From Cloeon dipterum (taxonomy: Eukaryota; Arthropoda; Insecta; Ephemeroptera; Baetidae): a DNA stretch of 64,000 bases. Numbering within the stretch: the stretch's first letter is position 1; the number at the start of each line of letters is the position of its first letter. The position numbers and the translations under genes were made by a program. This document shows positions 1-11,614 of the stretch, one piece after another. The stretch lies in NCBI RefSeq assembly GCF_949628265.1, contig NC_088787.1, forward strand, positions 2,842,501 to 2,906,500, given 5' to 3'. The notes beneath the pieces were generated by a model, which was given only the letters and a program-made list of their open reading frames with translations, was not told the DNA's origin and searched no databases.

Positions 1-2
1 TG

Positions 3-128
3 CATTTGGCGATGAAGCACAATGTGATTGCGAGATCCTTTGAATGTGATTTTTGCAGAAGGAAATATTACCAGAAATCTGAACTTTCAAGTCATATTCA
101 AAAATTTCACTCTGCGGCAAAGAATTGA
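3..128 (+). CDS. C2H2 zinc-finger protein, C-terminal end only
   Basis: The frame starting at base 3 runs open from the window edge to TGA at 126-128. It encodes the end of one finger (HLAMKH, the histidine half) and one complete C2H2 finger with the spacing C-x2-C-x12-H-x4-H (CDFC followed by HIQKFH), then a short basic tail ending in AAKN. This is the C-terminus of a multi-finger, probably nuclear DNA-binding protein. Everything upstream is outside the window, so neither the orthologue nor the number of fingers can be given. A canonical AATAAA lies about 20 bases after the stop, which supports a true gene end. The frame is short but the motif match is exact. Confidence 0.85.
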   Translation, partial: HLAMKHNVIARSFECDFCRRKYYQKSELSSHIQKFHSAAKN

Positions 129-705
129 GCGCATTTATATTGTTTGTTAATAAAAAAAATGACAGTCGATGGAAATTAATTGATGCAAGTGAAAGTGAAG
201 CCGTGATTTCCAATCTCTTTTATTCAATCCTAATTAAGTTGTAAGTTAGATTCAATTATTTGTATATATTCAAATGTTTTCAGAAAATAATAACGTTCAT
301 TGCTCTATTTAAATAAATTCAAATGATGTTCTCGACCTGTATGCTTTTATTTTTATCATACAAAAAAATTGAGCTATAGATAAATAACTATTAAACGATG
401 TGGGGTCGAGAGCCAGAAAGAGGAAAATGTCCCAGATATGCTAAAATGTCTCCCATTGCTTTAAAAAATACAGGAGATAAAAGAAGCATTTATTTAAAAA
501 TTGAATGGAAGTTATGCAATGCAACGTGCTAGGCTTTTTGTCGAGTAAGTTGCATACCTCTAATTTGATTTTTTCAAATCGTCTTGATTTTGACGTCTCC
601 AAATTATTAAAATACATTAATTTATCACGTCGAAACAAATTCTGTGCATCAGACGAGGTCAAGACAAGTCTAATTGTGGCTATTTTTTGCAATTCTGATG
701 GTTAA
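129..705 (+). other. 3' UTR of the zinc-finger gene and AT-rich flank
   Basis: An AATAAA polyadenylation signal lies at about 149-154 and others follow near 308-315. The rest is AT-rich; the short ORFs here resemble nothing I know. Confidence 0.5.
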
Positions 706-798
706 AACCCGAGATTAGGATTGGCGAAAAACGCGAAAAGTGAAAAATTTGCATTTATTTCGCGTTTTTCGAAACTTTGCAGCTTTATATCTCGGGTT
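706..798. repeat. Imperfect palindrome (hairpin or MITE-like)
   Basis: The outer arms AACCCGAGAT (706-715) and ATCTCGGGTT (789-798) are perfectly inverted. Inside them CGAAAAACGCGAAA and TTTCGCGTTTTTCG form a second inverted pair. The whole unit is about 93 bp and could fold into a long hairpin. Confidence 0.6.
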
Positions 799-1329
799 GT
801 AAGCATCTCAATTGCAAAAACTAACTACCGTTGGACTCATCTCAACCAGTTCTAAGTAGCTAAAAGGTTACAGGGTGTTTTTTCTCCACCCCTAAGTTGC
901 CATTCAGCTTTAAAGATGCAACAGAGAGAGCGGCGCAAGGAACGGTTGTCGCTTTTTCTTGAAATAAAATTTAACTTTCTGGAGATCATTTTTAACTAGA
1001 AGCGTGAGTCTAATATTTGTGGTAATTATTGACACAGCTGCGATTTTTCTTCTTGATAATTTTCATCACGCAGTAGTTGCGGCCCTGACTAATTGCGGCA
1101 AGCTTTGAAATAAAATTTTGAATTTCCACTCGTTGAAGTTCCTTCCACATCAGTTGCCCCGATTTAAATATTATTCGGCAACACGCGCGTCTCGGGAAGT
1201 GAGCGGATTGCATAGATTCTGCTTCTGCAGGCGAAATAAAATTTAATATACAGAATTGTCAAGGAAATTAACTGTTGCAAGATAATTTTATTTGTAAAAG
1301 AGCGTATGACAGGAATATGGGTCCTATAT
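799..1329. other. Intergenic, nothing recognised
   Basis: AT-rich sequence in which the string GAAATAAAATTTAA recurs. I see no credible exon or RNA gene. Confidence 0.5.
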
Positions 1330-2400
1330 AAATTACGTAGAATTTTACGGAACGTCTGATAACGTTTGGTTTTCTACTCTACGACCCATGGGAGCCGAGT
1401 TATTAATTTTTAAAATCCAAAAAACGTGATTTGTGACATTTCAAACTTTGGTTTTCAGGGTCCAGGTTGAACCCTGGGGGCAGGACAGTGGTTATTTTGG
1501 CGCCAATCGATGCCCCTTGGTAGGGAATGTCTGCCCGTGTGCGGATTTTCAAAATCAGACCATTTATCGAATTACTAGAAATTATTTTCTGCTAATTTTT
1601 TGAAAAAGATTATTATGTGAGCACAACAATTTAGCGATTTTTTAGTTCTAAATTTTATTCGGCCACGATTACAACCCTATCCTCTTCTAATTGGTAAACA
1701 ATGATGCGAAACCGAGTTTCAGATTTTTCCTGCCCATAGAAGAATTATGGCGATTTTTTTAATAATTGGCTTTTTCACTTTCTCGGCGCAGCAAGGAGCA
1801 GCGCCGCCGACCTCCTGGGCAATTTCTGTCCGTTTTTACGATTAAATCACACCGAGGGAGTTAACAGAAACTCAAATCTCGAGTGTAGTCTTTGGGAATT
1901 TGCTTAAATTAATTTTTTCTGGAGAGCTGAAACGTTCGCACAGCCGTTTTTTTAACCTGGCGCGCAATCTCACCTCTTTTGGTATCCGTCGCCGGCCTGT
2001 GCGAAAAGCGTTTTAAGTCCTTACGGCCGGCTGTGCTAAGCTTTCGTCCTAACATACCTGATTCAGGGCTTTTCTTGCCCATAAAAAATTAAAAATTAAT
2101 TTTTAAAGTTTTTATTTTGGCTTCTCGACCTTGACGCGTAATGCTCACTTGTGAAAGTGGTTTTATTTTTGTTAAAATTCGACTGTTCATCCGATCGTCG
2201 ACCACGACCCCTCATTTGACAGGTCTTAGCCTGTGCTTCAACCTGGCATACCCTGACGACCTTTTTCAGGGTACCCCAACCTGAGATTCGCTTCTTAAAG
2301 TTATTTTTTAGCAATTTACAGCACATTTGTCAATTCCTGGTCAAGATTTGTGATCCTTGCCCTTCACCGACCTTCCTCAGGTCGCGCGACAGGCTGAAAA
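1330..2400. repeat. Dispersed repeat R1, copy A
   Basis: Begins near a TACGACCCATGGGAGCCGAG block and contains the motifs ACCTTTTTCAGGGTACCCC (about 2255-2275) and GACCTTCCTCAGGTCGC (about 2365-2385). Diverged copies with the same order of blocks lie at about 20.26-21.18, 25.85-26.89 and 53.27-53.83 kb, with a partial one at 27.0-27.26 kb. No coding capacity is visible, so it is probably a non-autonomous or decayed transposable element. Confidence 0.65.
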
Positions 2401-3595
2401 TTTGTGTTCTAGTTTTCTAACTCAATTTTCCCTTAAATCTCACGTTAAAAAAGCCAAAAAATGACTAATTTATTTTTACTTCTTGTTTTTAAATCATTTT
2501 AAAATAAATAATTTCACTCTGACGGAGAACACGCTCATAAAAGAAAGTCACGAACTATTATTTTTATTCAAACAGAAATATAAATAATTCATGTCTCAAT
2601 GACAATGAGCGAAAGTTCGTGCCGCGAGTGTGTTTGTGTGTGTGGAGGGAGGATAAAGTTTGTAAGAATGGCCGCGTTGACCGTTGTGTGTGTGTAGCTT
2701 TGCCGCGGAGAAAGAGAGAGAAAAGGCGAGAGTTGGCGTTTGGCGTTGTGCAACTAACTCTCTTTCGCAACTCATTTGGCACGCGCCGCGCAAGCAATAA
2801 TAAAAATAATAATCACACTGCCGCGCGCGCGCTTGCAGCAACGGGGGCGAAAGTTTTCCAACTAATGATGCCGTTGCTGCACTTTTAAATGCACCCCAGG
2901 AATAAATTTACTCTCTTTCTCTCTCGATCCCTCCAATGAAGGCAATAAATCTGCAAGGAATCGCTTCGCGTTGCGATCAAACTATTTCTACGTCATGTGT
3001 ATACCTGAGCTGAGCTAAATATGCGGGCCAGAACCTTGGAAACGAGGGATTTTTTATTCTTTTCTGGAGAATTATAAAATTGAGCGTCAGAATCCTGAAG
3101 AATGCGTGATAACGAGTATTTTTTAATTCTTTTTGGGAAAATTAACAAACTTCTTTAAAAGGATTTGATTTTAAATTTATTTTTCCCGTAGAAAAGGGAA
3201 GAATCGTCACAGATGAGAGCTAAGCACACCGGAAAATTATGCTTTCGACGAACTGAAAGCGGGAAATCGAGTTTTTTATGGTGATAGGCATCTTCAAATT
3301 CAAAAACTACGTTCAAAAGTGGGAAGTATGGAAATCTTTCGAGCAGGAGTGGATTTAAGAGGATAATTCATGTTTTTTTTTAAATTTAAACTTTTCTCAA
3401 TATATTTGTCACTATTCTTAGGACGTAATTAATTTACAATGGCTTCGAACGCGGAAAATGAGCTCTGGTTGACATTTATCAGCGATCTATAAATATAGAA
3501 TTATCCGTTTAATATTTATTTGATTTTTTTAATACCACAGAAAACGTTTAATTGTTTTTATATATCAGTTTTAATCACTCCTCCCGTTTTAGCTT
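2401..3595. other. Intergenic with simple-sequence tracts
   Basis: Contains GT-rich stretches (about 2630-2700) and CT-rich stretches (about 2905-2930). The ORFs here are made of these tracts and look spurious. No gene recognised. Confidence 0.5.
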
Positions 3596-4260
3596 GGCTT
3601 GTGGTCGAATTTTTCCTGGTATACGTGCTCACTTCGAACAGGCTGTGTGTCACTCTGCGGTTTTACATTCGTCAATCACTAATCGGAAATAATTATCTTG
3701 CTTGAAATTTAAAATAGTTTGCTCTAACGTACTTGCGGTCGTATTTGCGGTGAACAACTCTGTTAAAAGGTTCCTGGCTTAGAGTAAAAATAAGTTGCTG
3801 CGCATTTTATTCACAAATAATTTTGAATAATTTCAGGATTTTTATTTCTGTCAATATTTAAGGAAGTTGATTGTTGTCTGATGATATTAAATTACCGATA
3901 CATATAAATTTAATAAATTATCCTCTTAAGTTTTAGTACACAATCTCTGACTGGTAATTTATTTAGACAGTATCCAATATACCCAAATCATGCAGTTCAT
4001 AGGTCTATTAAAAACACTTGAAACCGGCTGACCTATCGACTATTTGCTCAGTTTCTTGTCTTCTAGCATGATTTTCTGTTTACAAATAAATAATGAGCAA
4101 AGGCTCTCGATACCGTCACTTGATAAGAATTGAAGATATAGCTTTTTGTTTATTTTCTCGATCAAAAAGGAAACGCAATCCTCGTTTTTTCTTCCACGTC
4201 CTCATGAGCAATGCAAAATTTAATTTTTAAACTAGTAACCTTCGTTCTGGTTCATGTCAT
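3596..4260. repeat. Duplicated upstream block shared by the YL units
   Basis: The sequence around 3598-3760 (GTGCTCACTTCGAACAGGCTG core) recurs at about 10.10-10.33 and 27.36-27.54 kb. The sequence around 4165-4260 (GAGCAATGCAAAATT) recurs at about 29.47-29.57 and 36.36-36.46 kb. These are parts of the ancestral duplication unit that carried each YL gene with several kilobases of 5' flank. Confidence 0.6.
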
Positions 4261-4638
4261 ATTTTTCTTTATCCCTGCAACCTTTCCCCTCATCCCCTGT
4301 GTTTATAACTATAGCGAGTGAGAAGGATGAACATTTTGCTTAGGCGCTAGGCGGTCGTATTTTTCGAATAAATAAAGCTTAAAGAGTTAGAATTATAAAA
4401 GGAGTTGTATGATTGCTTGAGAGATCACCGGAAGTTTAGCAAGTTAACTTTTATTTCAAGCAATTAATTTAATGCATTTCAACACTGTCCGGCTGTTAGT
4501 GACGGAGTTCGAGGACACCGCCAAATATTGAGATAAATTAAAATCTTAAATGTTTTTTATATTACAATATTTAATAATTTTAATTCTATCTAGGATAAGA
4601 TTTTGAGCTCGATCCTATTTCATGATGCGTTGTGCGTC

Positions 4639-4777
4639 TTATCAAGTCGAGATAAAGCGCGAGGGAATAGTTCCGCGTTGGATGGTTAAAAAGGCTCGAG
4701 TTAAAGCAGGCGAAGCCATTCAGCAATTTGCTTTGTGCCTGCCATTGCTCTCGTTCACTCCGGCTGTTCCTCGAAAG
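4639..4777 (+). promoter_or_regulatory. YL1 promoter with inverted GATA pair and 5' non-coding exon
   Basis: TTATC (4639-4643) and GATAA (4651-4655) form an inverted pair of GATA-factor sites. A TATA-like GGTTAAAAAGG follows at about 4684-4694, and an initiator-like CATTCAGCA lies about 30 bp further on, near 4718. The non-coding exon would run from about 4721 to the donor after 4777 (CGAAAG/GTCAGT). The same arrangement is present in front of YL2, YL6 and YL7, which is the main support; the start site itself is inferred. Confidence 0.55.
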
Positions 4778-4881
4778 GTCAGTAAATAATTTCAAGCATA
4801 AATATCGCTACTAAAACTATAGTTAAAATAAACGTTCGGTTTTTAATTATATTTTCTTTTGCTTTCAGCTCGAACGCAATA

Positions 4882-7800
4882 ATGTCTCCGTTCTTTGCTG
4901 CCATCTTTTTGCTTGGCCTGTGCCTGGCAAACGCCGTCAACTTCACAACCGTCTACGAGTGGCAGAAATTCGATTTCATCTGGCCATCAAGAGCGGACCC
5001 TTCAAATGTACGGATTAAACAACTTTTTGATCCGGATTATGTTATTCTTCAATACATGGCTGTTTTTGGAGAGAGGCTGTTTCTAAGTCTTATTCCGCAG
5101 CCCGGAATTCCCGCCACTTTGGTGTGGCTGCCAACGAGCGGCACGTCGACTGCGCCTCCTAAGCTTGCTCCTTTTCCATCCTGGCATTTACATGTAAGTC
5201 TTTGAATGGAAAACTGACATATATGGTCTCCACTTAGAAAAAACTGGGAAAACTTGACGAGAAATGATCTCATTTAATGAAATATATTTAAAGAGGGGCT
5301 GCTATTAAGTAGGTCAAATGATCAAATTACGGCTTTTTTATTTTCCGTTGTTTTATAATACGTACGCAATATTCCTCTGGGCGATTCAGTTGAAAAGTGG
5401 AATAATATTTTACTTAAAATCACCAAAGTTTACCATCCTTCCCTTAAATTTCATTTTTAGTGCTGTTTTATGCAATATTACGATTTAAAATGAACGGTTA
5501 TATTTAAAATTTTCGCTTCTAGTGCTGAACGAGTCAAATGCAAAAGATTATTCAGTACCAAAATACACATTTCTATTTACTATTTTCGAAAGTAAAAAAG
5601 TTCATTAATATTCTCATGATATTTTAGAATAATCTGCTCTTGTTGTTAGAAATTATTGTAAAAATTTCTGTTTTTATTTCTTGTGCCAGAAAGAGGACAA
5701 GTGCGACATTATTCAGAGGGCCTTCGGTATTGATACGGACCCTGATGGACGGTTGTGGGTACTTGATCAAGGTAACAACAAATGTCCAGGCAAGATTTGG
5801 ATATTCAACCTGCTCAATAATAACAAAATCGAGCGCGTTCACCAGTTCCCGGATGCAGTCGTCTCTCATTCAAAAGATAAAAGGGCCCTGCGTGATATCG
5901 TGCTCGACAAAACAACGGACGATAATCTTGCGTACATCACGGAATATGAATCTGAGCACATCATAGTTTACAGCAATAAAAACGACAAATCCTGGTCAGT
6001 TAAAACACCAGGCAGAAAATGGTATTCCTTGGCCCTCTCTCCCAACAATAAGGGAAAGTTGTACCTTGGAAGAAGAGGTTCTACAGAACTGTATTCGGTG
6101 TCTGTTTCTGAGCTGAGGAATGAAGGCGGAAGCGCTGCTGTGAAATTCATCGGCGAATGGAATAGAAAACCTTACAGAATGCTAATCGACAGTGCCAATG
6201 TCTTGTATGCCGCCATTTGGAGCCAGAATTACGCCTCCAAATGGAATATTTCGGAGCCCTTTCGTGAGCAGCGGTTTCATGAGGTAATGCTTCCCTGTAT
6301 AAATCGTCATCCATTATGCGGAAAAAATTATAAATTTTACATTTGCCGCACAAATGGTAAAATAAGAAAAATCTGCAAATTTGAAGAAAAATGTTTTTAT
6401 TGGGAATTGGCTCGACTTTAATACGTTTAATAAACAAAATATTTTTTCCTCGAGGTTTAATGATATTGTCTCTTTTACAAATTGCAAAAAATTGGCAAAA
6501 CTTGTTATTTGTAACTTAATTAGACAGAGAAGATGCACTATATATGACGGGCAAATATTTTTGGAAATTTGAAAGAAGAATAATATAACATCGTTTTTTA
6601 AATTTAAAACAATATATTATTATATTCCAAATTGAATATTCGTCCTCTCTCAATATTTGCGACAATTTATGATTCGTTAAGCTAACAATCAAATCACTTC
6701 ACACATTTAGGTCGGAAGACTGGGTGGTGCTAATTGGCTATTTACTTTGGCCTTGGACGCGAACGGCAATTTATGGATGATGGAGAGAAATGTAACTGGG
6801 GGTTCGGGTAAGACTAGGCATAAACTGCTCAAGGCTGCAGTCGACGCCAAATCGTATCAATTCAGCGCGACCACAGGTAAATAAAATCCAAATTGCAATT
6901 TCTATAACTAGCAAAAAACGATAAAATATTATTGGGCTTTACCACAAAATATTTGTTTAGATAATATCTATAAACTTTAAAATATCAAACACTAATTTTC
7001 AGACCTAAATTTAAAAAATAATAATAAACACTTACTAATCATAATAATTTTTTAATTTTCAAATTAACTGGTGATTATATACTGTGTTACCTAAAAAACT
7101 GACAAATTAATGACAAAAATTAATCTTGATCTGGCATAGGATGTGATCCAGCACCTGACAGTCTTAAAGGTTAATTTGGTCAGTTTTTTTGTAAAAAAAT
7201 TTTTTGGCTACAGTCTATGTCAATTTTAACTCACTATATATCGGTCCAAAATGATTTAAATTTAAATTATTAGTTATTTGCATAATTTATAAAAATAAAT
7301 TATTGATATTGAAGTTTTTAGTGCTCTGGATCTTCATATGTCCAATTGAACTGATTACAGTTTCGAAGCCCACTCGAACAACTCTCCATGAGACCACAAA
7401 ACAACAGCAGAAAACCACAGCATCAACCACTTCATCCTCTCGTTATCCATCTACCGGTGAGTCAAAAACAGATTGTTGCTACAATATATAACTTCTAATT
7501 CAGTTTTACCATCTAAATTGATTTAATTTTATTTTTACTTATTTAGATAAATTTTCGAAATAAATTTTTGGTATTAAAGTTTCCAATGATAGATCTTAAT
7601 GTGTCCAACTGAATTGATTGCAGTTTCAACGCCCACCCAAGGACCTCTCCGCCTGAAAACCTTGTCTACGACTTACGTGAATGAAGAGACTTCAGAAGTT
7701 GTGAAAAGCTCGTCGACAAGCAAGACTGGAACTCCCCAACCGGCTCTTGAATCTAACGAAACAAGCGATGGTTGCGCTGGTCTTGCCAAAAGTCAGTCTT

Positions 7801-8282
7801 TGAACAAAATTCTGATTTGGTCGCTCGTGTGTTGCTTCAGTTGCTTGGTCTTGAGCGGCACTGTCATTGCGTGGTTGACCCTGAGGATGAGAAGAATGCA
7901 AACCTCTATGATGAAGATGACAATGGACAATCGTGGGGAAATGTCCGTTTTCCCGGACGATCCAGTGTACGACCACGACGCACCTGAAAATTCCGAACCG
8001 GGCTCACCTGAGAATCCTGATGAACCGCTGTACGCTGAAGTTGACCCTGATTACGCCAGTGCCAGGAACCCTTCTTCTGAGCCCTACGAGGTACCTTTTC
8101 ATCTGATGAGAAACGCCAAAGCGGGAAAACCATCAGAACCGGTGTATGACAATGTTGGTCCGACGGAGCAGGATAATATGTACGATGACGTCGGACCAGG
8201 ACCTTCTTCTGGACCGTCACGGATCAAAAAATCGGGACGCAAGCCAGCAGAGTCGGTGCAGTATCTTAAAGTGTTGCCTTAG
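4882..8282 (+). CDS. YL1: membrane-anchored Yellow/MRJP-like protein with tyrosine-motif tail
   Basis: Exons 4882-5193, 5690-6283, 6711-6876, 7361-7456 and 7624-8282 join to 608 residues with matching phases (0,0,1,1) and GT-AG borders. Residues 1-18 are a signal peptide (MSPFFAAIFLLGLCLANA). About 19-358 is the Yellow/MRJP ectodomain, with VYEW, FPSWHLH, GRLWVLDQG and KIWIFNLL; it is shorter than typical Yellow proteins. A Thr/Ser-rich stalk (about 358-450) leads to one TM helix near 452-474, stopped by RMRR. The roughly 130-residue tail has YAEV, YEVP, YDNV, YDDV and a terminal YLKVLP. The start was chosen because it follows a splice acceptor (4868) and gives the signal peptide shared by the paralogues. 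The fold is known from secreted proteins; the TM and tail are read from sequence. Signalling is inferred. Confidence 0.85.
7361..7456 (+). other. YL1 extra stalk exon, probable cassette exon
   Basis: A 96-nt exon, phase 1 at both ends, so including or skipping it keeps the frame. It encodes a Thr/Ser/Gln-rich segment (starting VSKPTRTTLHETT). Its acceptor region and first codons resemble those of the next exon at 7624 (VSTPT), which suggests a tandem exon duplication. Without it the protein would be 576 residues. Confidence 0.6.
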
Positions 8283-8530
8283 CAGTGGCGATACTCGGCA
8301 TTAGTATTCGAGTTATCATTTATTTTATATTGTATTCTCATTTAGCAAAAAGTAGTCTACAGAGACTTATATTAAATGCTTTGTGTTGTGTTTTAATAAG
8401 AATAGTTAATTACAAAATACAATAGAGTGGAACAAAACGCTATTTTTTCTTATTTTCTTTAAAATAATTGTCTTATTTGTGCTAATTTGTAAGAATACTT
8501 CGAGATAAATAAATATATTGCTTATTCCCT
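8283..8530 (+). terminator. YL1 3' UTR and polyadenylation signal
   Basis: AATAAA lies at about 8508-8513. The 3' UTR is nearly identical to that of YL2 (14420-14665), more alike than the two ectodomains are. Confidence 0.6.
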
Positions 8531-8784
8531 TACTAAACTGTTGCCTTTTCTTATCTAACCCATTGATAAGTAGTAGTGTGTAATTAAAATGAAAATAAAA
8601 AAATATTTTTGACTCTTGCCTGATATTTTCTCGTAAAGATAAAACTTAGAATTCACAAGACTGCAGTAAAAATTACAGCTTGACGTTGCATTTTCTTAAT
8701 TTGGCATTTCAATTTGTTTATAAATTTATTTAAATTATGATGGTCAAGCTGTAATGAAGCGCGCTGAATAATTTCTCTTGTTAT

Positions 8785-8822
8785 ATGCAACCTGCACTGT
8801 GCCTTCGTCGAGCCGGTTGCAA
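8785..8822. repeat. ATGCAACC hairpin downstream of YL1
   Basis: Inverted arms ATGCAACC and GGTTGCA around a loop ending GTCGAGCC. Related hairpins lie downstream of YL2 (about 14997-15030), YL4 (about 20132-20169) and YL7 (41021-41058), and in YL9 intron 3 (48065-48102). It belongs to a larger block (8640-8930) repeated after several paralogues. Confidence 0.5.
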
Positions 8823-8930
8823 ACATCGTCAACAACTCTGAGGATTTGACATTTGACGGAAGCAGACGCTCACTTTTTGACGTGAAAATCACGGAACAGC
8901 ACTGTAGATGCTGGAATTGCTATTTATCTC

Positions 8931-9759
8931 TTTTAAAGATAAAATAGCAGTTCATCTTTAGGACTCAGAAGCAATCTTAAGATATTTCTATAATAAATTG
9001 AATCTCAATTTTTAAATTCAATTTTTTTGTGCTTCCCCTTTTTCAAATTTTGTCATGATTGTCTCGACACCAGCGATTACTCGACCGTGTGACACGGGTC
9101 GTCTAGGGTTTGATTAGGAATTAAAACAACTTAATAAAAGAACCGTGTCACAACGGCCTATAGGTGCCGAATGAGTTTCTCCAGATGGGAGCTCCCGCTA
9201 ATTTGCTGTTCTAGCTCCTACTGGCCGCAATGCGTCACCCAGAAGCCGGACACTAACTGACCCTTATTGCCAAATGGGCCGTCAGGGTAGTCGTGTCCTC
9301 GAGTCTCCACCACTGCCAGAAGGGCGAGTGCAAAAGGACGATTACGTAAACTAATTAATGATAAGTTGATAAGGGAAACTCGTCTCGCCGTCTCTGTGGC
9401 TCTGTACAGAGTGATCATCTCTCCGCCCGCTTGGGACGCAAGGAGGTGACGACTAAATAACTGTAAGTGCGGCGGAACAAATACACATTCGCCGCTGCAA
9501 CCGCAAAAGGAGATTAGGAAAAGCACTCGCAAAATGCTCTACTGGCTCCAATCGTCTAGAGAAAACCTTAGGTTTAATTAATTTACAAAAAATAAAATTG
9601 ATACCCTTTAATTTAAAAGAATAAAATAAAAATAAATGAATTAATTTCATTAATTTTAAACAGAAAATGATAATTTTTTTGAAAATTCGAATAAAGCGGC
9701 TGTTTTCATTACCTCTGGAATTATTTTACAGTTATTGTTTGCATTGAAGCAGTAAATAA
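8931..9759. other. Intergenic, nothing recognised
   Basis: Contains a short near-inverted pair (ACCGTGTGACACGGG near 9090 and CCGTGTCACAACGG near 9142). No convincing exon; ORFs on the minus strand have no recognisable motif. Confidence 0.4.
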
Positions 9760-10330
9760 AATACATGGACTGACCCGAAAGGCCAGGAATCCATTAGAAA
9801 AAGCAATAATTAAAAACTTTACAGCCATGAGAAGAACACGAATTAAATAATTTGCTAATAAATTCTTGCCAGCAAAAGCGATAAAAACGTTCCACCTCCT
9901 CCGCTGCCTCCGCGTACACTTGATTCTTTCCTGTGTTTGTGCTATATTTTTTGGCCTAATTAAATAAAACCGCATTTTAGTACATATGGGCACGAATGCG
10001 ATTCGCACGCCAAGCCACATTTTTGCTTTTAAATCAGTGTTCATTTTGTGTCTCATAATTTTTTGTTGTTAATTACTCACAGCCCCTGCTCGAGCGTGTG
10101 TTGCGGTCGAATTTTGTACGTTGTGCGTGCTCACTTCGAACTTCGAACAGGCTGCACGTGTCACTATGTGGTTTAACATATGCCAGCCACTTATAATTAA
10201 TTGGAAAGAAAAGTCGTGCTTGAAATCGAAAATAGTTTGCTGTGACGTTGATGTGGTCAACATCTGGGACATCTGTTTTAAGGTTCCTGGTTCAAAGTCA
10301 AACGCTACTGCGTTTTTTTCACAATTCCGT
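9760..10330. repeat. Duplicated intergenic block upstream of YL2
   Basis: Positions 9760-10040 match 16860-17120 upstream of YL4 (shared string CGAATTAAATAATTTGC and the CCTTTCCTGTGT region). Positions 10100-10330 match the blocks at 3598 and 27357. These are remnants of the ancestral duplicated unit. Confidence 0.55.
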
Positions 10331-10454
10331 TTAAGGGTTCCTTGGGGTCCCAGGAGCCGAGTGGCACGGAGGTTAATTAAGCCTCAATTATCCGTAACCT
10401 TTGCATGGTATCATAAAAATAGGGGCTTTTTACAAATCCAAAATCCAACGGGTC

Positions 10455-10615
10455 TTTTTAGAGAGCAATAAAAGAGCTGGAAGTGAACAGTGTTATTGGT
10501 TTCTCTGGCGGGCGGACGGCGAAAATGGGACATTGTCTCTGCATTTTTGACCTGATGACAAACAACAAGAAAATCGGACCGATTCACAAATTTTATTCAT
10601 TTTTTATTTTTTAGT
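10455..10615 (+). pseudogene. Relic of a Yellow/MRJP-like exon 2 upstream of YL2
   Basis: The sequence from GGAAGTGAACAG to ATTCACAAATTTTATTC is homologous to the better-preserved relics at 28.8 and 36.15 kb. In those, decayed exon 2 sequence can be read: a CxxI-K start, a GR-LW-ADG region and, in another frame, CIFDL followed by IHKFY, equivalent to KIWIFNL and VHQFPD of intact genes. Here ATGGGACATTGTCTCTGCAT opens the same stretch. Frameshifts and missing flanks make it non-functional. It was identified by comparison within the window, so confidence is moderate. Confidence 0.5.
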
Positions 10616-11300
10616 TGCCTTTGAAGCTGAGGAAAAAGACCAAACAGGACACGCTGCTGAGGAAATTTCGATAGTTTTCTGCAAAATATGCGACCCAAGC
10701 TGAGGATTCACACGGTGTCAAATAAGAAAATAAATTAATTTCAAATTTTTCAACGCGCAGAGGTGGTGCACAGCTAAGGATTTTTATCGATCGTGAGTTT
10801 GGATTTTGGTCCAACTTTTTCCTTGTACGTGCCTATTTCGAGGCAGGCTGCGGCTTTACATACGTCAGCAGCCCCTTATCGAAATCAAATATCCGGCTTC
10901 AAATTGAAACGCACTTGATTTTCTCTGATTGCTAACACTGCGGCTTTGAAATAAATTAAAATTGTAGAAAAATGGCATAAAAATTTACCGAAATCGCTTA
11001 TTAGATTGGTTGACTCAGGGCGGGGTCGAATGAAGGGCCAGATGATCAGAATCACCCTCGGACCCATAGCAGAATTCAGAAAAAAAAAATCGGAAAAAGG
11101 ATATATTTTTGCGTTAACTTTTGGGGGTTGAGAGGGTGGGTGGGGATGGCGATGGAGCCCAATATACTCAGAATGTTAACCAAAACTTTGTTTTTTGACC
11201 TTTCTTTTTTTAAACACGATATTTACCAATTTTAATTGATTTCTATGAACATATTTTGTGCTCGGTCCTCGGTCCCATTTTTTGGAGCACGTTGTGTGAG

Positions 11301-11435
11301 TTATCAAAGTCGAGATAAAGTGCGAGAAAAAGTTCCGCGTTGGATGGTTAAAAAAACTCGAGTTGAAGCAGGAAAAGCCATTCGGCATTTCGCTCTGCGC
11401 CTTTGCTCTCGAACACTCTGGCTGTTCCTCAAATG
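11301..11435 (+). promoter_or_regulatory. YL2 promoter with inverted GATA pair and 5' non-coding exon
   Basis: TTATC at 11301-11305 and GATAA at 11314-11318, then GGTTAAAAAAAC near 11345 and CATTCGGCAT near 11379. The exon donor follows 11435 (AAATG/GTAAGT). Same layout as YL1, YL6 and YL7. Confidence 0.55.
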
Positions 11436-11614
11436 GTAAGTGTATAGTCTTTATGTTTTATTGTTTTTGCCACTCGTTGTTTTAATTATTTGATTTTCAC
11501 CATTGTGAATGAAGTAATTTAGCAATATTTTTAACGGAAATCATTTTCTATAGACCATATCTCGGTTCTAAAGCGGTTTTCAATTAGATTTATTTTGCTT
11601 TCAGCTTGACCAAA

